Of a stretch of DNA of 64,000 bases, positions 32,174-40,296 are shown piece by piece. This stretch comes from Herbiconiux solani NBRC 106740 (GTDB lineage Bacteria > Actinomycetota > Actinomycetes > Actinomycetales > Microbacteriaceae): assembly GCF_001571005.1 (NCBI RefSeq), contig NZ_BCST01000008.1, forward strand, positions 1 through 64,000, read 5' to 3'. The position numbers and the translations under genes were made by a program. The notes beneath the pieces are model-generated. The model was not told the origin of the DNA and did no database searches. It was given only the letters and a program-made list of their open reading frames with translations. Within the stretch, counting starts at the first letter, position 1, and the number at the start of each line of letters is the position of its first letter.

Positions 32174-33313
32174 CTAATCCCTCAGGATCGACGGAAGCAT
32201 TCCGATCACATCGAGGCGTCGGACGATGTGGACTGTGAGGTCGTTCGGCCCGAAGGACGGCCGGTAGTAGCGCGAGCCCTCGCGGGTGGGAACCAGCAGC
32301 CGCCGGTCGAGGAGTCGGCGAAGACTGATGCTCCGGGCGCTTGCTGAACCAGTGAGGATGTCTGCCACGTCTCCGGCTTTGACTTCGCCGAGCAGAACGG
32401 CCCTTTTCAAGACGGACGCGTCAGTATCGGCCAAGTCGCCGGCCACTCGCATCTGTTCGATCGCGGGCCCGATCAATTCATCGTTGACGAAGTCGAAGTG
32501 CTGAAGTCGCTCGAGACGCTGCAGATCAAGCTGCATCCCGCTGACGAAGAATGTGCACCACTCGCGCACCCCGACGTCGCTCAGGTCATCGGCTCCCGCC
32601 AAAGCGTCGTAGTAACCCGCCCGGTCAGACCCGAACACCGCAGTCGGGTTGACGGTACGCAGCCCGACTGCGCTCACGAAGCCGTGTCGCCGAAGCATGA
32701 AGTAGCTGATGAGCCGTGACACGCGACCGTTGCCGTTCTGGAACGGATGCAGCCAAAGGAACCTGTGATGCGCAATCGCCGCGTGAATCAGCTGCTGATG
32801 TGCCGGGACGTCACGGTTAACGAACTCGAGAAAGTCATCCATTTCGGGCATCAGAAGAACGTGGCTCGGCGGGATGTGTTCCGCGTGCGTGATGCCGACG
32901 TTCACGCGTCGATACTCGCCCGGTGTGGGGTCGCCTTCGCGCTGGAGCCCGCGAACAGTCGACTCATGAAGGCTGCGGATCAACACGTGGGTGAGAGGAA
33001 TGCTCTCATCGAGTCCGTCGAGGAACTCCATGGCCTCCTGGATGTTACTGATCTCTCGGAATCGATCAGGGGTGCTGTCGACCCCCGGTCGAACTGCTTG
33101 CAGACCGCGGACAGCGTCATTGATCGTGGTGCGATTGCCCTCGATGCGCGCGGACGCGATGCTTGTCAGTAGTTGGAACAGTCCGTGGAGCTCGACAAAG
33201 ACAGACTCCGGAGTCGTCCCTCGTCCGATCTGACCGCGCAAGCGCTCGAGTTCAAAAGAAACTCGCACGAGCTCGGAGTCGAACTGGATTTCCGGCAGGG
33301 CGATTCTCGTCAT
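32174..33313 (-). CDS. Fic-family AMPylator with N-terminal inhibitory helix
   Basis: 379 residues from the ATG at 33313 (GGAG upstream). The Fic motif HPFQNGNGRVSR (residues 189-200) is intact, including catalytic His189. The N-terminal SARIEGN at 54-60 fits the inhibitory motif [S/T]xxxE[G/N] that blocks ATP, so this is a class II Fic with built-in inhibition. Fic proteins transfer AMP to target proteins. A winged-helix-like C-terminal region (ASVLKRAVLLGEVKAGDVADILTG...LLDRRLLVPTREGSRYYRP) is typical of this group. It may act as a toxin or regulator; the target is unknown. Upstream DNA is more AT-rich than its surroundings. Confidence 0.92.
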   Translation of the reverse strand: MTRIALPEIQFDSELVRVSFELERLRGQIGRGTTPESVFVELHGLFQLLTSIASARIEGNRTTINDAVRGLQAVRPGVDSTPDRFREISNIQEAMEFLDGLDESIPLTHVLIRSLHESTVRGLQREGDPTPGEYRRVNVGITHAEHIPPSHVLLMPEMDDFLEFVNRDVPAHQQLIHAAIAHHRFLWLHPFQNGNGRVSRLISYFMLRRHGFVSAVGLRTVNPTAVFGSDRAGYYDALAGADDLSDVGVREWCTFFVSGMQLDLQRLERLQHFDFVNDELIGPAIEQMRVAGDLADTDASVLKRAVLLGEVKAGDVADILTGSASARSISLRRLLDRRLLVPTREGSRYYRPSFGPNDLTVHIVRRLDVIGMLPSILRD

Positions 33314-33494
33314 GGGGTCTCCATTACTTGCGGCCGGCAGTTGCATTATTTTAGCCAGATGCTCGGCGTTCCTAGGTATGACAACGAATTCTTGCCTTTG
33401 CGGATAGAGATTATTTGTTCTATCAACCGTCGCGTATTTGCGTTCGCGGCGATGATCATTTGGTGGATCTGACTGCAAGCGCCGTGGAGGACAA

Positions 33495-33626
33495 GTGGAC
33501 TGCACGATCTCGGGCGTCGCTCCCTGGCCGACCGACAACGGCAGCGTCGCGACTCTGCAGTGCGGCCCTTTCGTCGACTTCGACGAGCTCGCCAGCATCA
33601 CGAGTGCGCAGGTGAGCGTCGACTGA
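33495..33626 (+). pseudogene. C-terminal remnant of a secreted or envelope protein
   Basis: From GTG 33495 the frame reads VDCTISGVAPWPTDNGSVAT then TLQCGPFVDFDELASITSAQVSVD and stops. Two cysteines and the even beta-strand pattern look like a natural protein end, but no start or N-terminus is present upstream, where the DNA is AT-rich. It is probably a decayed fragment. It lies in the 336-bp gap between the Fic and the next gene, which otherwise shows nothing. Confidence 0.35.
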
Positions 33627-33649
33627 GTGGGCGCGAGCAGCGCATCTGC

Positions 33650-33988
33650 TCAGGAAGGACCGGGTTGACCGCTGCCTAGGCGAAACGCCACGGTCTGCGC
33701 GGCCCGGTCCGAGCGCGTCGGATTGAACCCCGACAGCCGCACCAGCCGCACCCCGGCGCCGCTCGGCAGGGCGTGCACCGGCTGCTCCACGAACATCTCG
33801 TAGCTACGACCTTCACGCTTCAGCTCTGCCCAGGCGATCACCCCGAACACGTCGTCCGCGCCGCTAATCCGCCACTCCCACGAGTGCGCCCCCGACCCGT
33901 CCGACGGCTGCATCCAGAACGTGACGCGGTACACCGGCTCGATTTCTCGCTGCACGACGTCGCGCGGGTCGACAGGCAATGCCTCCAT
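33650..33988 (-). CDS. Hypothetical protein
   Basis: 112 residues from the ATG at 33988 with GAGG nine bases upstream. The sequence is beta-rich (VYRVTFWMQPSDGSGAHSWEWRISGADDVFGVIAWAELK, EMFVEQPVHALPSGAGVRLVRLSG) and ends in AAQTVAFRLGSG. No signal peptide, no membrane segment and no recognised family. It stands alone between the Fic gene and the sigma factor. Confidence 0.65.
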   Translation of the reverse strand: MEALPVDPRDVVQREIEPVYRVTFWMQPSDGSGAHSWEWRISGADDVFGVIAWAELKREGRSYEMFVEQPVHALPSGAGVRLVRLSGFNPTRSDRAAQTVAFRLGSGQPGPS

Positions 33989-34196
33989 CTGCCACTCCTC
34001 GCGTCCTCGTCTGACTAGAGAGCTTGCACCGGCCCCGCTAGGTGCGCAGGTGAGTAATTGATACTCGCTTGTCGCGTGCTGCGCACCGAGAGTGGATGCA
34101 CCACCGCGATATCGTGACTGACTGAGCCCGGTTCCAAGACCGGCAGAGGGCGCCGAGCGCGCGAAGCGATGCGCCCTGGGCGAGGGAGGACGAACC

Positions 34197-35147
34197 GTGA
34201 CCGAGCAAGTCGTTGGCCGCGGACAGACCACCGACGACGCCGCCCTTGCCGAGCGCCCCCGCCTCCTCGCCCTCACCGTCCGCATGCTCGGCACCACCGC
34301 CGACGCCGAAGACGCCGTGCAGGAGACGTACGCCCGCTGGTTCCGCCTCACCGACGCCGAGCGCACCGGCATCCGCTCGCCCCAGGCCTGGCTCACCCGC
34401 GTCGCGAGCAACATCTGCCTCGACGTGCTCGGCTCGGCCCGCCACCGCCGCGAGCAGTACGTGGGCGAGTGGCTGCCCGAGCCCCTGGCCGCCGACGCGC
34501 TGAGCCGGCACGGGTACGGTCACGAACACGGCAACGCGACGAACACCGACCCCCTCGACCACGTCACCCGAGACGAAGACGTCACCATGGCCCTCCTCGT
34601 CGTCCTCGAGTCCCTCTCCCCCGCCGAACGCGTCGCCTTCGTGCTGCACGACGTCTTCGCGCTGCCCTTCGACGAGATCGCCGAGATCGTCGGCCGCACA
34701 CCCCAGGCCACCCGCAAACTCGCCTCGACCGCCCGCAAAAACATCACCGAGCGCCGCCGCCGCGAGGCCCCGGTCGAGCGTCACACCGCCGTGGTCAAGG
34801 AGTTCTGGACGGCCTGCGGCACCGGCGACGTCACCGAACTCCTCCGCCTGCTCGACCCCGGCGCGGTCCTGCGCGTCGACGGCGGCGGCAAGGTGCGGGC
34901 GGCACTCCGCCCCATCCTCGGAGCCGACCGCGTCGCACGCTTCGTGCTGGGCATCCTCTCGAAGCCGGGCGACGAGCGGGCCTCGTTCGAGACGGTCAAC
35001 GGCCGCACGGCGATCGTGCTGCGAGACGCCGCCGACGCCACCAACCCCGTCACCGGCATCGCCATGTTCGACGTGAAAGACGACCTCATCGCCGACGTCT
35101 GGTTCGTCCGCACCCCCGACAAGCTCGGCACCTTCAACCACCCCTGA
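34197..35147 (+). CDS. ECF41 (SigJ-like) sigma factor with SnoaL-like C-terminus
   Basis: 316 residues from a GTG with GGGAGG upstream. Regions 2 (RPRLLALTVRMLGTTADAEDAVQETYARWFR) and 4 (LSPAERVAFVLHDVFALPFDEIAEIVGRTPQATRKLASTARK) are followed by a C-terminal domain of about 110 residues. The group hallmarks are all here: WLPEP (residues 92-96), DGGGKV near 226 and PDKL near the end (family NPDKL). In ECF41 this domain controls the sigma factor instead of an anti-sigma factor. Its partner gene next door (oxidoreductase) is typical of ECF41 loci. Confidence 0.95.
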   Translation: MTEQVVGRGQTTDDAALAERPRLLALTVRMLGTTADAEDAVQETYARWFRLTDAERTGIRSPQAWLTRVASNICLDVLGSARHRREQYVGEWLPEPLAADALSRHGYGHEHGNATNTDPLDHVTRDEDVTMALLVVLESLSPAERVAFVLHDVFALPFDEIAEIVGRTPQATRKLASTARKNITERRRREAPVERHTAVVKEFWTACGTGDVTELLRLLDPGAVLRVDGGGKVRAALRPILGADRVARFVLGILSKPGDERASFETVNGRTAIVLRDAADATNPVTGIAMFDVKDDLIADVWFVRTPDKLGTFNHP

Positions 35148-35224
35148 TCACATTTCGCCCGGGTCTTTCGTCTAACTGATCGAGGCCGTGCACGCCGCAC
35201 GCCCCGCATCACGAAAGGCAAGAC

Positions 35225-36052
35225 ATGAAGATCGTCGTCCTCGGCGGCACAGGCCTGATCGGCTCACGACTCATCCCCCTCCTGGTCGCGGCCGGCCACG
35301 AGGCCATCGCCGCCTCCCCCACGACCGGCGTCGACACCCTCACCACCCACGGTCTGGCCGCCACACTCGACGGCGCGGAGGCTGTGGTCGACGTCACCAA
35401 CGCCCCCGACTTCGACCACGTGGCCGAGTTCTTCGACACCTCCACGCGCAACGCCCTCGAGGCAGCCCGGCAGGCCGGCGTCACCCACTACGTGCTCCTC
35501 TCCATTGTGGGCACCGACGCGGTCCCCGATTCCGCCTACCTCACCGCGAAAGCCCACCAGGAGCAGCTCGTCCGCGACTCGGGAGTCCCTTTCACCATCG
35601 TGCGCGCCACCCAGTTCTTCGAGTTCATCCCCACTCTCGCCGACGCCGCCACGATCGACGGCACCGTGCACGCGACCGCCGCGCTGCTGCAGCCGATCGC
35701 CGCCGACGACGTGGCGGCGGCTCTCGCCACGGTGATCCAGGATGCGCTCGCCAGCGCCGCGACCAGCGCCGTGAACAGCGCCCCAACGAGCACCGCGACC
35801 AGCCCCGAACCCGGCGACCCAGCATCCAAGAACCCCCCGACCCCCGCCCCCGGCACCATCGAACTAGCCGGCCCCGAGCAGTTCACCCAAGACGACCTCA
35901 TCCGCCGCGCCCTCGATCCCGCAGCCGATCCCCGCCCCGTCGTCACCTCCCCCGGCTACACCTACCTCGGCTCCCCGGTAGCCCGAGACACCCTCCTCCC
36001 CGGCCCGGCCGCCCGCCTCGGCACGACCCGGTACGAGGAGTGGGCGTCATGA
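35225..36052 (+). CDS. NAD(P)-binding NmrA/SDR-like oxidoreductase, ECF41 target
   Basis: 275 residues. The Rossmann start MKIVVLGGTGLIGSRLIPLLVAAGHE and the motif SIVGTDAVPDSAYLTAKAHQEQLVRDSGVPFTIVRATQFFEF mark an NmrA-like atypical short-chain dehydrogenase. A low-complexity Ala/Ser/Pro insert (about residues 178-210) follows the cofactor domain. It follows the ECF41 sigma gene after 77 bases and overlaps the next gene by 4 bases, so it is probably in its regulon. The second copy of the family lies 450 bases downstream (see 36504). The substrate is unknown. Confidence 0.88.
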   Translation: MKIVVLGGTGLIGSRLIPLLVAAGHEAIAASPTTGVDTLTTHGLAATLDGAEAVVDVTNAPDFDHVAEFFDTSTRNALEAARQAGVTHYVLLSIVGTDAVPDSAYLTAKAHQEQLVRDSGVPFTIVRATQFFEFIPTLADAATIDGTVHATAALLQPIAADDVAAALATVIQDALASAATSAVNSAPTSTATSPEPGDPASKNPPTPAPGTIELAGPEQFTQDDLIRRALDPAADPRPVVTSPGYTYLGSPVARDTLLPGPAARLGTTRYEEWAS

Positions 36053-36507
36053 CGCTCACGGCCCGCCGCGTCATCCTCTGGATCCTCACCACCCTCGCCA
36101 CACTGATCGGCGGCTGGTCGCTGCTCTGGCCGCGGCCCTGGTACGACACGTTCCCCGACGGCCTGGCCGACGGGCTGTTCGGCCAGTGGATCCTGATGGA
36201 CGGCCCGTTCAACGAGCACCTCATCCGCGACGTCGGCGCGATGTACCTGGCGCTGGCCGCGGCCGGCGTGGTGGCGGCGCTCTCGCGGAGCCTGACGGCG
36301 ACACGGGCGGTGGCGGTCGCGTGGATCGTCTTCTCGGCCCCGCACCTCTTCTACCATGTGCTTCACCTGCACGGCCTCGCCCCGCTCGACGCCATCGCCG
36401 AGCCGATCTCGCTGGCGCTGACCGTGGTGCTGCCGATCCCCCTCCTCTTGGGTCCGCGCATCCGCACCGCCCGACCGACCACACCCGTGAAAGGAACCAC
36501 CCCATGA
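36049..36507 (+). CDS. Small four-TM membrane protein
   Basis: 152 residues, ATG overlapping the upstream stop (ATGA). Four hydrophobic segments are visible: RVILWILTTLATLIGGWSLL, VGAMYLALAAAGVVAAL, TRAVAVAWIVFSAPHLFYHVLHLHG and AEPISLALTVVLPIPLLLG. The His-rich SAPHLFYHVLHLHG in TM3 is suggestive of a metal or heme ligand but is not proof. It is sandwiched between the two NmrA-like genes in the ECF41 cassette. Proteins of this kind accompany ECF41 or DoxX-type redox loci; the role is unknown. Confidence 0.8.
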   Translation: MTLTARRVILWILTTLATLIGGWSLLWPRPWYDTFPDGLADGLFGQWILMDGPFNEHLIRDVGAMYLALAAAGVVAALSRSLTATRAVAVAWIVFSAPHLFYHVLHLHGLAPLDAIAEPISLALTVVLPIPLLLGPRIRTARPTTPVKGTTP

Positions 36508-37259
36508 AGATCGCCGTAGCCGGAGGCACCGGAACCGCCGGCCACCACGTCGTCACCACCGCCCGCGCCCGCGGCCACGAAGTCGTCGTCCTGACCCGCT
36601 CGACCGGCATCGACCTCACGACGGGCGCCGGGCTAGCGAAGGCCCTGGCGGGGGTCGATGTGGTGGTGGATGCCGCCTCCGTCCAGACCCAGTCGGCAAG
36701 GGCCTCGAGGGAGTTCTTCGGTTCCATCACCACCAACCTGTTGACGGCCGAGAAGGATGCGGGCGTCGCCCACCACATCGCCCTCTCGATCGTGGGCAGC
36801 GACCTGGCCCCCTTCGGCTACTACGCCGGCAAGGCCCTGCAGGAGCAGCGGGTCGAGGCCGGCCCGATCCCCTGGACCATCCTGCGCGCCACCCAGTTCC
36901 ACGAGTTCGCCCGCCAGATCTTCGGCCAGTTCAAGGTCGGCCCCATCGCCCTCGTGCCGAAGATGTTCTCGCAGCCGGTCGCGGCGCGCGAGGTCGGCGA
37001 GCGCCTGGTCGACCTCGCCGAGCGCGCGCCCTCCGGCCACGCCCCCGAGCTGGCCGGTCCGGAGGTGCTGCGGATGTCCGACATGGTCCGCGCCTACGCG
37101 TCGGCCGCCGGCACCCCCGCCCGCATCCTCGAGCTCCCCCTCCCCGGCGGCTTCGGCAAGGCCCTCCGCGACGGCACGGTCACCGCGCGCGCCGGGGCCG
37201 AACTCGGGGTGCAGACGTATGCGCAGTGGGTCGAGCAGGTGCGCCGGGCGCGGTCGTAG
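36504..37259 (+). CDS. NAD(P)-binding NmrA/SDR-like oxidoreductase, second copy
   Basis: 251 residues, start overlapping the upstream stop. It is a paralogue of the product at 35225: MKIAVAGGTGTAGHHVVTTARARGHEVVVL, and ALSIVGSDLAPFGYYAGKALQEQRVEAGPIPWTILRATQFHEF line up with the same motifs. It lacks the low-complexity insert. The C-terminal MFSQPVAAREVGERLVDLAE and GPEVLRMSDMVRAYA are typical of the group. Likely co-transcribed with the ECF41 cassette; substrate unknown. Confidence 0.88.
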   Translation: MKIAVAGGTGTAGHHVVTTARARGHEVVVLTRSTGIDLTTGAGLAKALAGVDVVVDAASVQTQSARASREFFGSITTNLLTAEKDAGVAHHIALSIVGSDLAPFGYYAGKALQEQRVEAGPIPWTILRATQFHEFARQIFGQFKVGPIALVPKMFSQPVAAREVGERLVDLAERAPSGHAPELAGPEVLRMSDMVRAYASAAGTPARILELPLPGGFGKALRDGTVTARAGAELGVQTYAQWVEQVRRARS

Positions 37260-37282
37260 TCGATCGGCGGGGCGGTCGGGGA

Positions 37283-37375
37283 GGAAGGATTGTCCGGTTG
37301 GAGCCATAGTCCCCCGCCCGCTGCGCGGGCTCCCGCCAGGCCCGATGCCTATGGCTCCAACCGGACAACCCTTCC
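37283..37375. repeat. Long inverted repeat, 27-bp arms, 39-nt loop (element 1)
   Basis: Arms 37283-37309 and 37349-37375 match at 26 of 27 positions; the left starts GGAAGGATTGTCCGGTTGGA. The 39-nt loop holds a second hairpin (GCCCG then CGGGC). It follows the ECF41 cassette and could stop transcription, but it shares its layout and part of its loop with 61777-61871, so it may be a mobile or structured element. See that entry. Confidence 0.85.
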
Positions 37376-37426
37376 ACCCCGCCCTCGACTTCGTCGTCGG
37401 TGGGGCGCTCCATCGCCCGAACTTGC

Positions 37427-37759
37427 TCAGGTGATTTGGATGCGCTGCAGCACGCCGGGCGCACTCGCCCCCAACTCGAGAGATCGCGCCCCTTCGCGTA
37501 CCGGCCCCTCGAATCCGATGCTCACCTCTTCGGGCAGCACCATACCGCCTGAGGTCGTGGCCACCCACTCGTACTCGTGCCCGCCGTCGTCGCGGAGCGA
37601 GAGCCCGAGGCCCGCGAGCTCCCGCCCGACGCCGTCCGTGAGCCCCACCATCCGCACGACGACCCGCTCGGGCCACAGCTCCACGAACGACAGCACGTAC
37701 CGGGATCCTCCCGGCAACTCCCCCGCCCTGTCGACGACGATCAGTCTCGGCTTGTCCAC
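37427..37759 (-). CDS. Hypothetical protein
   Basis: 110 residues from a GTG at 37759 with AGAGGA nine bases upstream. Codon use and good start support it. It is beta-rich (PRLIVVDRAGELPGGSRYVLSFVELWPERVVVRMVGLTDG, YEWVATTSGGMVLPEEVSIGFEG) with no signal or membrane segment and no recognised family. Confidence 0.65.
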   Translation of the reverse strand: MDKPRLIVVDRAGELPGGSRYVLSFVELWPERVVVRMVGLTDGVGRELAGLGLSLRDDGGHEYEWVATTSGGMVLPEEVSIGFEGPVREGARSLELGASAPGVLQRIQIT

Positions 37760-37919
37760 GGTTCGGTGTCCTCTCGTTGAGATCAAGCCCCCGAGGCTTC
37801 TCCTACACGACGTACCGTAGCGTCCGACACTCGCGTCCGTGCCGTCGCCAGCCGAGGTTTCCGTCACGAATTGGCCTGACACCCGCAACCCGCCCACGAT
37901 GCCGAGTAGCGTGACGACC

Positions 37920-38129
37920 ATGACAAGCAGAGCCGGGCGCCTCGCGCTCATCATCATCGGTGTCGTCGCTCTGCTGATCGGCGCCGTCTTCGCCGGGCAA
38001 GGTGCGAACCTCATCCCCGGAAGCTCGATGACCGGAGACCGCACCTGGCTCTACATCGGCCTCGTACTCGCGGTCGTGGGCATCGGGCTGATCATCGTCG
38101 GTGCGCGGCGCCGCAGGGTCGACCGCTGA
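37920..38129 (+). CDS. Small two-TM membrane protein
   Basis: 69 residues. Two hydrophobic segments (GRLALIIIGVVALLIGAVFAGQG and WLYIGLVLAVVGIGLIIVG) are separated by a short loop (LIPGSSMTGDRT) and followed by a basic tail (RRRRVDR). Very similar short proteins are common in actinobacteria; function unknown. No clear Shine-Dalgarno is seen. Confidence 0.7.
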   Translation: MTSRAGRLALIIIGVVALLIGAVFAGQGANLIPGSSMTGDRTWLYIGLVLAVVGIGLIIVGARRRRVDR

Positions 38130-38253
38130 CGCGTCCCGGCAGCACTCCACCCCGCTAGCCTCGGCCCCCGAACGGTCAAGTCGCACGAACCCCGGCGGTC
38201 GAGCGTCCGTGGCACGCAGCACGCAGCACGCGACGGTCGAACGAGGATGCTTC

Positions 38254-38613
38254 TCAAAGCCAGACCGTCGCAAGCCACACCGCCACTGCAGCGATCACGA
38301 AGAGCACCACGTTCATCCACACCTTCTCCCCGCGCCGAAGGTGCACGACAGCCGCACCCACCTGCACGAGAACGAGCCCAATGGATGCCGCGAACGCAAG
38401 CCACGGCGCGACCCTGACGAGCGGCGGCACGATGAGCCCGATGGCCCCCAGCACCTCAAGAATGCCGATCGCGCGCACCGCAGCGAAGGGCATGTCGTCG
38501 ACCCACCCCATCATCGGCCGGAGCGCCTCCTTCGACCGCACGGCCTTGATCCCGCCCGAGTACACGTAGAACACGGCCAGCAGCCCGGCGACGATCCAGT
38601 AGGCGATCAGCAT
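38254..38613 (-). CDS. DoxX-like membrane protein
   Basis: 119 residues from the ATG at 38613 (GGAAGAGG upstream). Four hydrophobic segments: LIAYWIVAGLLAVFYVYSGG, AAVRAIGILEVLGAIGLIVPPL, PWLAFAASIGLVLVQVGAAVVHL and NVVLFVIAAVAVWLAT. The DoxX-like pattern (one Gly-rich TM with LEVLGAIGL) is clear. It is divergent from an HxlR regulator, a frequent pairing in which the regulator controls a DoxX-like gene in response to quinones or oxidants. Confidence 0.88.
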   Translation of the reverse strand: MLIAYWIVAGLLAVFYVYSGGIKAVRSKEALRPMMGWVDDMPFAAVRAIGILEVLGAIGLIVPPLVRVAPWLAFAASIGLVLVQVGAAVVHLRRGEKVWMNVVLFVIAAVAVWLATVWL

Positions 38614-38632
38614 GGCGAACCTCTTCCTTTGG

Positions 38633-38645
38633 TTACGATCAGTAA
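38633..38645. promoter_or_regulatory. Possible HxlR operator, TTACGATCAGTAA
   Basis: TTAC and GTAA are inverted around GATCA between the divergent DoxX and HxlR genes. HxlR proteins usually bind such imperfect inverted repeats. The arms are short, so the assignment is tentative. Confidence 0.35.
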
Positions 38646-38713
38646 GCATCGCAAGCATGGGCCATCTCGAACGGCCTTACAAAAGGCACACGCGTGTAAC
38701 GAAGGGCGAGCGG

Positions 38714-39208
38714 ATGTCCGACTACGAGAAGGTCTGCCTGATCCGCGGCGACCAGGGCCGCGCCATCCGGGCGCTGCTCGATCGCGTCGCCGACAAGTGG
38801 ACCCTGCTCATCATCGCCACCCTCCACGACAGCCGCCTGCGTTTCACCGACCTCCAGCGCAGCGTGCCGGGCATCTCCCAACGGATGCTCTCCCGCACCC
38901 TCGGCCACCTCGCCGAGGACGGTCTCGTGACCCGCACCTCCTACCCCGAGGTGCCGCCGCGGGTGGAGTACGAGCTGACGCCGAAGGCGCGCACGCTGCT
39001 GCCGCACGCGATCGCCCTGGCGGATTGGGCGGTGAAGAACATCGACGCCGCCGCGGCCGAGCCAGCCTTCGAAGGATCTCTACGCGCCTTATCATCGGGG
39101 CTAGGCGACTCAGGCGCGATAGCTGTCCACCGTCAGCCGGCGAAAGTGAAGCTCCGGCCGCCGAAGTCGGGGACCACCCGAACGTGGCCCCCGAGCGCCG
39201 CAATGTAG
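38714..39208 (+). CDS. HxlR-family transcriptional regulator with added tail
   Basis: 164 residues. VCLIRGDQGRAIRALLDRVADKWTLLIIATLHDSRLRFTDLQRSVPGISQRMLSRTLGHLAEDGLVTRTSYPEVPPRVEYELTPKARTLLPHAIALADWA is a full HxlR domain with the N-terminal Cys (residue 8) used by redox-sensing members. The domain ends near residue 115; the last ~45 residues (GSLRALSSGLGDSGAIAVHRQPAKVKLRPPK...) have no family match and run across a pseudogene on the other strand. The original stop codon has probably been lost, so the tail may be an artefact of the island junction. It probably controls the DoxX-like gene next to it. Confidence 0.85.
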   Translation: MSDYEKVCLIRGDQGRAIRALLDRVADKWTLLIIATLHDSRLRFTDLQRSVPGISQRMLSRTLGHLAEDGLVTRTSYPEVPPRVEYELTPKARTLLPHAIALADWAVKNIDAAAAEPAFEGSLRALSSGLGDSGAIAVHRQPAKVKLRPPKSGTTRTWPPSAAM

Positions 39209-39477
39209 TTCCTGAGGGTCTCCAGTTTGAACGACTCGAACTGTCCGCGCTCGATCGAAGACACCTACCGCTGTGAGACTCCCATCGTCTTGCTGAGTTC
39301 TGACTGAGCCAGCGCCGCGTCTTTGCGCAGCGCCATGAGCTGATAGGCCAGTACCTCCGCCTCGGCAGCGCTGCGCGCAGCAGCGACACGCTCCGGGTCG
39401 CTGTCGAGTTTCCCGCGAATGCTCGCCCAGCTGACGGGCTTCCCCCTCGACGTCTTCTTCGTCTCTCCGCCATTCAT
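39133..39477 (-). pseudogene. Xre-type antitoxin with an internal stop codon
   Basis: From the ATG at 39477 (GGAG upstream) the frame reads ...AALAQSELSKTMGVSQR, then a TAG at 39265-39267, then VSSIERGQFESFKLETLRNYIAALGGHVRVVPDFGGRSF and a normal stop. The two parts together are a standard HTH_3 antitoxin (the stop falls at the recognition helix, SQR-stop-VSSIERG where homologues have SQSRVSSIERG). It is about 114 residues and intact otherwise. The nonsense mutation makes it a pseudogene. It overlaps the convergent HxlR tail. The toxin that would have been its partner was not found; the region upstream is decayed. Confidence 0.85.
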
Positions 39478-39497
39478 CAAATCGTTCTCCTCAGTCC

Positions 39498-39543
39498 TGA
39501 TCGGTGGCGAATGCCAGCCTTGATCGGTGGCGGATACCAGCCT
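39498..39543. repeat. Two direct 23-bp repeats upstream of the Xre gene
   Basis: TGATCGGTGGCGAATGCCAG plus CCT and its copy TGATCGGTGGCGGATACCAG plus CCT are contiguous and differ at two positions. They sit 21 bases upstream of the antitoxin start and so look like a doubled operator of the autoregulated gene. Confidence 0.75.
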
Positions 39544-40296
39544 TTCTAATTCCCGCGATTGTCAGCCCAGTGAGGGATGGGTCCCCATGAGCAATTGGTA
39601 CTCATCGATGAGCCCGCACCACGCCCGCTTCACGACGCCGGCGACGCGCTGGCACTCTTCTTAATCGGGATTACACCCAAGAAGCCCGCCGCCACGAATT
39701 CCGGTAGCGCAGCGGTGCAAATCATCGGCGCCCCTTCGCCCGTCCGCTTGACGAACGACGAGCCATGCAGCGGCCCCTGGCGCACGCCGCGTGACGCTCG
39801 GCCGACCGAGCTCGACCCCGCAAAGTGGCACCAAGCGCGCTCATCGCATCACGGCGAAGCGCGCCCACTCGACCGCATCTCTCTCGTCGGGATCGCCAAC
39901 GCGATGTCGATCGTTGCGGAGCCTCGGCCGGCCTGGCCGAGCTCGACGTCAAGCGCGAGGCACTGACAGTCTTCGGCGGCAAACGAACGACCGGGCCGAT
40001 CAGCGCCCGCCTCGACGTTGCCCTCGCCTGGGGCCTCAGGGACGGTTGCTTTCTCCAGACGCGCCTCGGAGTTATCGAGACGGTCAATCTGAAGCACCTG
40101 GCGGAACACGTGTGCGAACACGTCGGGGCGCCCTGTTGCGTGCGCGACACCGGATTTCGATGAAGTGCATCGGCCTGCCAGCAGGGCAATCCGCGAATGC
40201 TCCCCGTGGAGCAGAAGCGAGTATTGCGTGATCAGGAGCACTACTAGCCGTCGTGTCAAGCATGGCGGCCACCCATCGCGCCCTACGATGAGCCCC
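39544..40296. other. Stretch without a confident gene, decayed DNA
   Basis: About 750 bp with several short frames, none with a good start or a family. One frame on the minus strand contains GRPDVFAHVFRQVLQIDRLD, which resembles a piece of a cold-shock (Csp) domain, but it does not continue. The composition shifts toward lower GC after about 40160. It looks like the eroded edge of the island that begins with the ATPase gene. Confidence 0.5.
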
